Of a stretch of 64,000 nucleotides of DNA, positions 36,322 to 45,903 are shown piece by piece (within the stretch, counting starts at the first letter, position 1; each line of letters starts with the position of its first letter). This stretch comes from Limnanthes douglasii subsp. nivea (taxonomy: Eukaryota > Streptophyta > Magnoliopsida > Brassicales > Limnanthaceae): contig JAUPFV010000001.1 in assembly GCA_036936605.1 (NCBI GenBank), positions 121,218,771-121,282,770 on the forward strand, written 5' to 3'. A program made the translations under genes and the position numbers. The notes beneath the pieces were generated by a model that was not told where the DNA came from, ran no database searches, and saw only the letters and a list, made by a program, of their open reading frames with translations.

Positions 36322-36530
36322 CACTACTACAACGATAAATTTTTTGATGCAGCAGGTAGTTGTGGATGCGACCACGGCGAGCAAACAAATTCACCACACC
36401 AAACTAGGTTATGCCACGGAATAAAAATTCTTTCACAACGACTATAACATAGGTTGTCGCGGTTAACGTCGCTCGAAAATACTTCATTGCAAAACAATTA
36501 GGGGCTACCGCGTTGATCTTGTACTGTTAT
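36322..36530 (+). mobile_element. CACTA-like terminus fragment
   Basis: CACTACTACAACGATAAATT at 36,322 is close to the canonical plant CACTA (En/Spm-type) end. It is followed by GC-richer words of the kind found in CACTA subterminal repeats: gatgcgaccacggcg, ttgtcgcggttaacgtcgc, ggggctaccgcg. I found no matching right end (ttgtagtagtg), so this is either a solo end or an element truncated by later events. It lies inside the internal region of the old copia. Confidence 0.45.
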
Positions 36531-36852
36531 GATATTTTACACTCGATTCAACGTGTTTTCACTCTAAAATTAAACTTTTATAGCATCAAATCAAACCCAA
36601 AATTAAGTAAAAATCTGTAATTTTAGCCTGAAATTGAAAACTAAAAGATAAAAATACACAATCGTAATCATGTAATCATGTAATTATATAATTGAATTAA
36701 TGAAACATGCTTAAATCCAAAACCCACGCCTTAATAAGTTCAATTAACAAATTCTCAAGTTATGGATTCTTTACGGAAATTAAAAACAAATATGTTTTTT
36801 TTATTTGGTCAAGCAAACAATCCTACTAATTGATTCATCAGGGAAGCGACAT

Positions 36853-37487
36853 TGTAACCAACCGCTCGAAATATCTATGGCTTTATAATAAAACAATTGT
36901 TTTCCCTCTACTATATCAATTATACACTAGAACTTATATGATAGGTTCGACATCCTACTGATGGTGCACGGTATATATCTTTTATTTCCTACAAGATACT
37001 TGAATACCTCTGTTCGATTCTTTATTTCAGAAATATTTAATGTTGTTCTTTGTGTATTTTAATCTGAAAAAGAAAACACAAGAGAAACAACCAACGACTC
37101 TTTTGGTTCCTCTTACCACTAGAGCGATAGATAAAATTATGTGATAGTCTAAAGGAGTAACAACATACGTATTTTTATGTGTAAATCAGTAAGAGTTAAC
37201 TTTATTTTACCAGCATGCACAACGTTTTGTTAGCTTTGTGGTTAAGAACAATAACCCGACTAAATTGTTTTACTCAATTTAGTCCATACTCTATTAGTTT
37301 TGACTTAAATGTTAATATTTGGTCTTAATCCTTCACAGTGCCCAAATTTAATATAAATTCACTATATAATCACTTCCATAATGAGATTTCACTTATTTGT
37401 CTAATTACTCAAATGATTTTATCATCCAATTACCTATTTAATTGCAGACACATCATTAAACATAGACTGGTACATTTATTTCCAGCA
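36853..37487 (-). repeat. 5' LTR of the old copia element
   Basis: Homologous to 26,431-27,123; see that entry for shared words. It starts TGTAACC and ends near TCCAGCA, with the right border less certain than the left. It lacks about 60 bases present in the other copy near 26,490-26,550. Confidence 0.7.
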
Positions 37488-38667
37488 TCAAATCAAATCA
37501 ACGCCTCTTTCTCACAAAAATAAACTCCTCCCCTTACCCAACCTTTACTGTAAACTCAAGTACTTCACCGCCTTTATCTCTGTTTTCTTTCTGAATCTTG
37601 TCGATTTTGTTTTTGCAAATATCGATTTCTTAAGAAAAAGTTCATTTGTAAATGTTGACTTCTTTTGCTCCAAATTGATTTTTTGTTGAAACATTTTTAA
37701 AAATTAATTTTATTAAAATATTTATAAGTTTTAATTTCTTTAATATTTCAAAATTTTAAACTCTGTGATTTTTAAAGTCTATATAAAATATATTAATTAA
37801 TTCTTAAAAATAAAAAAATTAAATTCTACTTTATAATAATTTTATTAATGTTACATGCAGACTTATAAAATAATAAAACATGGTGTAATTATTTTTCGCT
37901 GGATACAGATACAGATACAGAGGGGTCTCGACTCACCCAAATTGTAATAGTAGCTATATTTATGAAAAGTTATTTATGATCATTCCCTTAAAATTAGTTT
38001 ATAATGAATGGATTGGCGGATGTTATTCACAAAATAATCTTTATTACATAAAAATCGTAACTTGAGCTACAAGCCTATAACTTAGCCATAAATACAAGGA
38101 AACATATTTCTCAAACTACAAAAGTATTGTCCAATATAAGACTGCCGTTTAATCTGATCATAAAAATATTATAACTAAAAATATTTGTAATAGTCCCCCA
38201 ATAATTCGAGCGGATCGTACACCAAACACTTAGAATAGATTTAAATTTCTTACTCTTTTTTATCGAGAATAATATATTTTTTAGTGATGTGTTACAACGG
38301 TTACTCTTGAAATCTTGCTATGTAAGAATGTAAAAAATTATTTCAAATTTGTGAATTCTTCTTACAGAATTACGTCTCGTGAGTCCATGTTAATCAAATA
38401 AAAATATTTTATATTTGGCTATATAGAATGAGTTGTGACATCGTTCTCAAGAATACTTGTTTTTAAATCGTTGGTTATAGTGTTTTAAATCAATTGTAGC
38501 ACTAAAATATCAATATCAGCCTATTGGACATAATCTTCATCACCGCCGTAGTTAGAGGATCGGGTTTCCGTCTATATGATCTATGACTTTGTACACCTTG
38601 ACGTGCAGTAAAAATAATCGTATTGAAGATGAATGTGTTATCTTGTTCCATCTAGTGTTATCATATT

Positions 38668-38713
<46 letters not shown>

Positions 38714-38959
38714 GTTGTATTAACTAGATGAATTTTACTCACTTTGAAATCCAATGATTCAATTTTATTTCCATCCGTCATTACGGTCGTATTTGATGGC
38801 GATGATAATCTGTTTAAAGATTAGAGATTTTTTCTTTATCTTTATATTCTTCTTCCATTTTTGTTCCTCTCTTTTTTAAACAAATTATATAAAAATAAAG
38901 TATAATTCAATTAAAAAATATAATTAATAATTAACAAGAACTTATTTCTACTCTTTTTA
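37488..38959. other. AT-rich region, nothing recognised
   Basis: No coding family seen. The only clear structure is the microsatellite at 38,672-38,713. Confidence 0.55.
38672..38713. repeat. Compound (TA)n(CA)n microsatellite
   Basis: About 15 TA units run directly into about five CA units (tatacacacacaca). Confidence 0.95.
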
Positions 38960-39216
38960 ATAAAAAAAATGAGACTTTTATTTAAGACCCATTCATCAAA
39001 CCTATTACACATAAAAGTCTAAATTTTTTAAGAGATTTTATATCTTAAATACCCTTCTATATAAATTCCGGTAACCAACTTCTTTTTATTTCTTTCTTTT
39101 TTAAAATTTTAATTTTTAAAGGTCTGTATCTTTTAAAGCGTAACTCATAAAAAGAATCCAAAAATATGTTTTGAATTTTTTTTTAAAAATATTTTACACA
39201 TATTTCTCAGTTATAT

Positions 39217-39490
39217 GGTTTTGCATCTTGTGAATGGTTTCGCATCTACCAAAATAAAGCAGCTTTCGCATGTATCAAAACAAAGAGGTTTCTCATCTAT
39301 CAAAATAAATAAGGTTTCACATCTATCAAAATAAAGAAGTTTTCACATCTAATCTATCAAGATAAAGAAGGTTTCGCATCTATCAAAATAAAGAAGGTTT
39401 AGCATCTATCAAAATAAAGAAGGTTTAGCATCTATCAAAAAAACGTTTCGCATCTATCAAAATATAGTAGGTTTCGCATCTTCTTCGTTT
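39217..39490 (-). repeat. 26-bp minisatellite, about ten regular units
   Basis: On the + strand the unit is tttcgcatctatcaaaat followed by aaagaagg; nine to ten consecutive copies with few changes. The reverse complement, gatagatgcgaaac, is the core of the arrays in the large MULE at 13.5-24.3 kb. This is the most homogeneous array of the family in the window. Confidence 0.95.
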
Positions 39491-39689
39491 ACCTTTTAAA
39501 TTTAATTTTTAAAAAAGTCTATAACTTTTAAACCGTAATTCAAAAAACAAATCTGAAAATACAGTTGATTTTGTTTTTTTAAGACAAACAAAGCTAGTAC
39601 CGCTCATGATATATTTTGAATTTTTTTTAAAATATATATTTTTTAAACCATAACAAACCCAAACAATTTGGTTCAAACCCAAAAAATAA

Positions 39690-39878
39690 AGGATTCCAGC
39701 TGGTTTGAGACAAGAACTTTCATGTCTTGAGGAACTATATGTCATTGGCTCCCTTTCCAAATTGTGGGAATCTACTATATCAAACGGTAACGACATAAAA
39801 TGTAAAGATCACCTTTCAGAGTTGAATTCGTTACCACAGTTGAAGGTATTGTCCGAGGACAATTCAAGTTTTTTATAG
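39690..39878 (+). pseudogene. CC-NBS-LRR resistance gene fragment (LRR part)
   Basis: A 62-codon frame closed by stops on both sides reads RIPAGLRQELSCLEELYVIG, then SLSKLWE, and later HLSELNSLPQLKVL. In CC-NBS-LRR proteins of the RPS2/RGC2 type the leucine-rich repeat region carries 'IPxGV...LSxLEELYMxxSFxxWE...LxELxSLxxLxxL', so the agreement in wording and spacing is good. It encodes only two LRR units, lacks the NBS, and sits inside a transposase-less MULE derivative, so it is best read as a captured host-gene piece rather than a gene. Confidence 0.7.
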
Positions 39879-41029
39879 CAAATTTTGAATGTACAATTTG
39901 CTTACTCAAGAAGCAAAAGCAAAAATCTTTTGCTTTTCGTTCTCTTTGAATTCAAGTGACACGAAATAAAAAATTCACACTACAAGATTTGCTTCCTTTT
40001 GCTTTTGATTCATTAGCTAATTCCGGTTGTGCTTTAGATTCATGATTTAGATTCAATTAAAAAAAATTATAGCAGAGGAGACCCAGATTTATTTTTCATT
40101 AGCGACTGATTTGTTCCAATCTAATGGAGATAATATTAGGTGAGCTCTTAAATGGGTCTTAAATGATTAAAGATATTTATATAATTTATGGATCTTAAAT
40201 GGTAAATATTTGACTAAAACGGGTCTTTCTCATATAAAAGCATGAAAATATGAGTCTTAAATGAATAATAGTTATGATTTTGGGTTTTAAATGGTACTTA
40301 ACTCTGATGAAAATAATGATTTTATAGAAAACGGAATAATAAAACTAAAAAATAATTATAGTCAGAAAAATATATTTTTTCAATAAACTATAAAAAATAA
40401 TTTTTAATAAAACAAAATGACAAAAAATTCGTTTGCATGCCAACCTAACGAGAAAACTTAAAAAACCCTTTTAAAGTTCAAAAACTATAATGTTAATTTA
40501 TAGTTAATTAATTAAAAAATTGATTCCGATAATAATTATGATGGTATAAAAACTATAATTTAACTTCAAATTAATAATTTAACTCTAAATATAATTAAAA
40601 AAATATTATATCTCCACACCCGTTTTACAAGTCTATTATTGATTAATACCTAACAAATTTAACAATAAAATACTATATTTTATGTAAAATCATTACATAT
40701 GTGTACATATTTTTTAATTTTTTTTATTTAAATTTTTGAAGTTTCATATTTTTTAAATGGTAAATCGTATAGAAAAAATTGAAAAATACCATTGGTTTTT
40801 TTACGAAGAACAAAACTAGATTAATTCATGATATTTTTTTAATTTAGAAATAAATTAAGAATCCAGTTAACCCTGGGCTCGTATCTACCTTTTTGGTCTC
40901 GCATCTATCATTTAAAAATCATATTTTATATTGGTTTCGTATGATGTGGTCTCTTGTCATTTATAGTTGGATTGGTTTCGCATGATGTGGTATCTCGTCT
41001 CTCAACATTTATTACATAATATACAGGTT

Positions 41030-41360
41030 TCGTGACTATCATTATAGATGTTTTACGAAAAAACCCAAAAATAACCTAAAACAAGTAACACCTAAATCAA
41101 TACAACATGTCAAGTACAAATCAAAGTAAAAAACAGATAGAATACCAAAATCATGAATAAAAACATATTTATAAAATAAAGACAGAATGGACACAAAATC
41201 GGCGTATAAAAAAATTATCTAAAATTAAATGTCAAAATCAAATAAAAACAACAATCAAATAAAAAAAATACAAATATTATTATATAAAAAAACTGAAAAG
41301 TTGATACTTCATGCAGCTGCTGTAGATAAAAAAAAATCACACGTAACATTACTATAATAA
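41030..41360 (-). repeat. Inverted copy of the MULE subterminal segment
   Basis: Reverse complement of this stretch matches 13,130-13,425. The core includes acatgttgtattgatttagg (minus strand) against aaatgttgtattgatttagg at 13,359. Confidence 0.7.
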
Positions 41361-42017
41361 AAAGAGGGAAAAATCGGTGTGAAATACAAATTTTTTTATA
41401 TAATTAATTTAAAATATTTTTGATGTTATAAAAGATTATTGAATCTTAAATAAATATAAAAATAAAATAAATATTTTGTAAAAATATAAAAACTATAATC
41501 TTAAACGGATGATAATTTAATTTTTGGATCTTAATTTGGTACTTTCGTACTCAATATTTTTAAGGGTGAAACTATTTCATCCATCAAATTTTTTATTTCC
41601 TCCATAAATAAAAAGAAACTCCACTTAGTTATTTCCTTCATAAAGGAAATAACATATTTTTCTTTTTCTTTTTTTTATTCCAAACCCATTTATTCTCGCA
41701 ACTCCATCGATTTCTACCACCATCCCAACTATCTCCATCATATTAACTTACACATACCCAACCAGTTCTATTAGATTCTCACATCAATCCCCCATAAACC
41801 CTAACCCTAGCCTAGCCACTATAAAGACGGTTTCCTCTTCAAGATTTCTCAGTAATCTTAAAAAACAACAAACCATGACCAACTACTCGATTTCTCTTTT
41901 AATCTTGACAAAAACACGACAATCTCTCTCGAATTCGTTTAAAGTAGAAATCATTCGTTATTTTAAAAAACAACAACACTTAAAAATGCACTATTGTTAA
42001 TTAAACCAAATAAAATG

Positions 42018-42106
42018 CACCTAATTCTGAGACGGCATCTCAGAATTAGATACATTTTTTTATATAAAAAACACCTGATTTTGAGGTGCTATCTCGGAAT
42101 CAGGTG
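42018..42106 (+). repeat. Two tandem, related stem-loops
   Basis: Hairpin 1: ctaattctgaga (42,021-42,032) pairs perfectly with tctcagaattag (42,038-42,049). Hairpin 2: cacctgattttgag (42,072-42,085) pairs with ctcggaatcaggtg (42,093-42,106) with two T/G positions that remain G-U pairs in RNA. Counting equivalent positions, both have 7-base loops (acggcat and gtgctat), and each is followed by a T run. The two are clearly duplicates of one another. Confidence 0.9.
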
Positions 42107-42110
42107 CTTT

Positions 42111-43559
42111 TTTTTATTTCCTCTATCATATTTTTTTTTTCATTTTAAAAATGTTTATTTTTATTTTCATATATTAATTACTATACTGCAAAAACTGTTT
42201 ATCCTGAAAAATATTTAAAACTAACTAGATAATAAAATACATCAATTTTGCCGTGGGCGTGGACCAGTCATCTTTATAGATTTAAATTTTGACTTTTTGA
42301 CTTTTTGACTTTTGTTTGATTCTTAGTAGGTTCGGTAATGCACATCCATTTGATTTGAAAGTTATATCCCTCTCTAGACAGCTCGAATTAGGACAATTCT
42401 TTTTAGATTGCTAAAATTTTAGAATTCTTCTACTCCACTTGCATATGTTTTAGTGCGATTCTATGAAATAAACCAACAGTTTAACAATTGAAATACATTT
42501 TTGCTCGGATTTGGAAACAAAAGTAAACGCGTTTTTTGGCATAACATTTGGCATTGTTTATGCCACGCGTTTTATTTAATTATTTTTATTTTTATTTTTA
42601 TTTTTATGTTTAGGGTATAATTTTAATTTTGATAGCTAGATGTTACCTCTAAACTTTGTAATGGGTTACTATCTTTGAAATAATGAATACGTAACATAAA
42701 AGTATCCTCATTTGACTGTTTGATCTATAGTAGAACTGAAATATTGTAATTATTTTGGATACTAGTTGTATAATAAAAATAGTCAAATTTTATTAATTTA
42801 TTTAGATTACGTAATATTTTTATTTTTATTTTTTAATGGAAAATTAAAAAAAATTGTTGATGAACATAAATTACAATATTACAGCTATAGAATAGAATAA
42901 CATTTTTAAAAAGTAAATAAAAAACGTTGAGTTGCTCTAGATTTGTTTTGATGCGCAAGAATGCGTTTTAAGTTTGCGATGTTGAACTCTATTTTTGGAT
43001 AAATAATATGTTATTGCTTGAATTTTACATCCTTGAAGTGTCTTCTACATTTTTGATTTTTTGTTCCCTTGACTTTGATGTTCCTTCTTTTGAGTTGGTT
43101 CTACTTTCTTGATGTTTTTTCTTCTTGTTTCTATGATCCCGCACGACAAGTAATTAAGACAAAATGATCAAGGAGAACATTGCCAAAATGTTAGTTTCAA
43201 CTATTCTTGTAATCTTAAGTATCTAGTATCAATGCTTTCTAGTATAAGGATTACACTGAGAGGAGCATGACTATGATTGGCTGAGAATTGGCAGTTTGAT
43301 CGATGTTTTATTGTGTGTTTAGCCACCCAATCAGCACCATAGTCCTACTCTCTATAGACATGTCTGATTACCGTACTAGATGATGTCATATTTCTGTAGC
43401 ATTTTATTATCAAATTTAAATATCATAGAGATATCTTATAACAAGTATGTTAAACAGTATTAGAGAATTAATATCTATATCAACGTGTTTAAGTTTATTT
43501 GATGATGGAGGATGTCATTTAATATACGTACTTGTTTTTTATTTTGTAAATGATTGAAA
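42111..43559. other. Intergenic DNA, nothing recognised
   Basis: No protein family seen. A partial inverted repeat lies at about 43,262-43,355 (gactatgattgg versus the complement of ccaatcagcaccatagtc), perhaps a worn MITE. A 5-bp-step TTTTTA run occurs at 42,579-42,607. Confidence 0.5.
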
Positions 43560-44699
43560 CACTATAAATCTTTAGCAGTTTTTTTATTTCCTTTACAACT
43601 TTTGTTTTTTATAATGTTTGAGTCATCAAGTGTTGTTAATATATATGCGAGATTATCCATAATGTTTTTAGCATAAAGTTTGATGTTATCATGTTTTAAT
43701 TTGTTCCCGGTCAGGCATATAGACCATATAATTATGGGAGGTAAGATTGTTCAAATGTGAATGGTTTTTGTAGCCGAAAGAAACTGGATGTTTATAATGT
43801 GTTAAGTGTCATGTGGTTTCCTCATATAATCCAAAATAGGCTTGCAAAATATTTCCAAACAACCCATGAATTATGAACAGATGATTTATTATTTCTGAGT
43901 TTTGATAATTTTGGCATTTTGATGATAAATGAAAAGATTATGTTGTAGGATTGAGTCTACTCAAATGAGATTGTTAAGAACCCTCCAAAGAGTGAAAGAA
44001 CGCTTCTTTGCAGTGATGTTATTCCGAAATTTCATGAAAATGCTATACTTTTTTATCATTTACCTTGATTTTTATTTCATGTTACTTTTAATGAGAATCT
44101 TCCATTAGAAGATACTTTCCATAGAATAGTATAATTCTGATTCATGTTTAGTGTAATTTTTTGGATTCTGTTAATATTAGATTGGAGAACATTATTCCTC
44201 AACTTATCAATATTTTTCATTCATTGTTAGACCAGAATTCATATACTTTAACTTGTCTATACCATAAGGTGTTATTATTTAAGGGAATAGTGATCAAATG
44301 GTGGGTATAACTTCATTTATCTAACCAAAAATCAATATTACCCTTACCAAAAGACCAAAGTATATACTTCTCAACTGTATCTCTTTATCTTATTATCATT
44401 TTCCATATTTTATCATATTGTTTTTTATATGTTTGTAAAGGATGGATATTAGAACAGTATATTGATTGCATGGGATTAAACCATAAAGTTTGATTACCTA
44501 TAAAGTTAAGCCATAGTTTGTAGGTTAGTGTTGTTTGGGTATCTTTAAGGTTTCTGATGTTTAAACCATATTCATCAAATGGTTTGCTCAGTTTTGACCA
44601 TTTAGACCATATTATTATTTTGGTGTTTTTCTTGTATCAATGTATAAATTTATTCAAGAGTGTATTTATTCTTGTTATGACATTTTTGGAATTAGAATA

Positions 44700-44704
44700 C
44701 TTTG
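44700..44704. repeat. Target-site duplication, left (ctttg)
   Basis: Identical to 45,899-45,903; flanks the miniature LTR element inside the LINE. Confidence 0.9.
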
Positions 44705-45037
44705 TGATGTAGCCCAGAAAATCCAAGCAAAAGCCTTTTTAATTTTATTTTATTTTATTCAAATATCTTATGTATTTAAATCAAATCTAATATTAAAATT
44801 TGATTTTATTTTATTTTAAAATATTTTATTTTATTTCATTGTATTATAATTTAGGGTTTTGAGAAGCTCTTATATAAAGCTTCATATGCCTTAAGTTATT
44901 TGAAGTTTTTGGAACAATATATTTTTATCTCTGAAAATTTCACTCTTTGTTACCCTTAGATTAGGGTTTCATCATGTTACCCTTAGACTAGGGTTTCATC
45001 TATCGTTGTTTTTTCTTCTATTTCCGTCGTGACATCA
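44705..45037 (+). repeat. Left LTR of the miniature element
   Basis: TGATGTAG...GACATCA. It contains a 25-base direct repeat with the telo-box-like word ttagggttt (gttacccttagattagggtt, twice), a TATA-like 'cttatataaag', and runs of ttttatttta. Confidence 0.92.
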
Positions 45038-45040
45038 GTT

Positions 45041-45053
45041 TGGTATCAGAGCC
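45041..45053 (+). promoter_or_regulatory. Primer-binding site of the miniature element
   Basis: tggtatcagagcc, identical to the site of the young copia element, implying priming by initiator-Met tRNA by whatever autonomous partner mobilised it. Confidence 0.93.
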
Positions 45054-45558
45054 TCAGTTCCTGCTATGGGGAAGCATGTTTCTAAAGCCTGACTATTTGA
45101 TTCAAGGTTTAAAGAAGAGAACAACACACATGGTTATGAAGATCGGGAAGACCGTTTGAGTATGAGAGGACATACCAACCGTTTCAATGACGGTCGTATT
45201 GACCGGTTACTGAAGGAGTTTAAATTTGCTACCAATCATCGAATCAATGTAAAAATTACTTATCGAGATGCTGTCTCATGCTATGAAAAAGTTTTCAAAA
45301 CCATCTTTTTCATCAACTGGACATGGGGATGTTGTCTTCAAGCTATGAAAAGGTTTTCAAAATTATTTTTTGCATCAACCGGATGGCTTCAATGTGACTT
45401 CGAATAAGGAACACTCGAGAAGAATTTATCGTATTCCGATAAGGTCAACAAGTATAATTCCCAATGTGACTATTGAATAAAATAAAATAAATAATTTGGT
45501 TTCTTGATGGTAACGGTGCTGTGAATTCGAGGACAAATTCTTGTCCACCATGAGAGGA

Positions 45559-45898
45559 TGATGTAGTCCAGAAAGTCCAAGCAAAAGCCTTTTTTATTTT
45601 ATTTTATTTTATTTTATCCAAATATCTTATGTATTTAAGTCAAATCTAATTATATTAAAATTTCATTTGATTTTATTTTAAATTTTTTATTTTATTTTCT
45701 TGTATTATAATTTAGGGTTTTGAGAAGCTCTTATATAAAGCCTCATATGCCTTAAGTTATTTGAAGTTTTTGGAAAAATATATTTTTATCTCTAAAAATT
45801 TCACTCTTTGTTACCCTTAGATTAGGGTTTCATCATGTTACCCTTAGATTAGGGTTTCATCTATCATTGTTTCTTCTTCTATTTCCGCTGCGGCATCA
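45559..45898 (+). repeat. Right LTR of the miniature element
   Basis: TGATGTAG...GGCATCA, homologous to 44,705-45,037 with small indels in the T/A-rich runs. Confidence 0.92.
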
Positions 45899-45903
45899 CT
45901 TTG
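45899..45903. repeat. Target-site duplication, right (ctttg)
   Basis: Second copy of the 5-bp duplication of the miniature LTR element. Confidence 0.9.

Larger units (their letters stand above)
26431..37487 (-). mobile_element. Old Ty1/copia element (minus), split by a younger one
   Basis: Two homologous direct repeats of about 650 bp, 26,431-27,123 and 36,853-37,487, bracket decayed minus-strand copia pol sequence (about 32.1-34.0 kb). Just inside the left copy the minus strand reads ccaagtgacagattgttag, which fits the copia polypurine tract plus TGTTAG LTR start, so the left repeat is the 3' LTR. A complete young copia (27,150-31,822) was inserted 26 bases inside that LTR. I find no convincing target duplication for this old element and its primer-binding site is unrecognisable. 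Confidence 0.75.
38960..41570 (-). mobile_element. Short MULE derivative with captured NLR fragment
   Basis: Its right part (41,030-41,360) is an inverted copy of the left subterminal segment of the large MULE (13,130-13,425). Going leftwards come degenerate minisatellite units in inverted orientation (tttcgcatgatgtgg, 40,870-41,050), a segment with an NBS-LRR gene fragment (39,690-39,878), and a regular minisatellite array (39,217-39,490), again inverted. A roughly 150-bp motif with 'acttttaaaccgtaattc' recurs three times (39,110, 39,510, 40,740). No transposase is present. Borders are approximate: I did not find a target duplication. Confidence 0.6.
44705..45898 (+). mobile_element. Miniature non-autonomous LTR retrotransposon
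   Basis: 1,194-bp element with LTRs of 333 and 340 bp, 5-bp target duplication ctttg, a primer-binding site 3 bases after the left LTR and only 521 bp of interior. The interior has a remnant frame (45,156-45,407, MSMRGHTNRFNDGRIDRLLK) and, just before the right LTR, 'cgaggacaaattcttgtcca', similar to the usual end of Ty3/gypsy pol in plants, so I take it as an internally deleted Ty3-type derivative. The LTRs differ at roughly 5-6% of positions. It interrupts the LINE reverse-transcriptase frame between SVLFVIPNYYMQS and the sequence at 44,704. Confidence 0.9.

Noticed and set aside
39217..39490. Regular array of short repeats that could look like a CRISPR array
   Set aside because: Units are contiguous without unique spacers, the DNA is plant nuclear, and the same unit occurs in MULE arrays; it is a minisatellite.
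41800..41820. Telomere-like run aaaccctaaccctagcctag
   Set aside because: Only about two repeats; too short to call an interstitial telomere.
42225..42275. Possible inverted Helitron end (aactagataataaaatacatc, then ccgtgggcgtgg)
   Set aside because: Same reasons: no convincing hairpin and no partner end.
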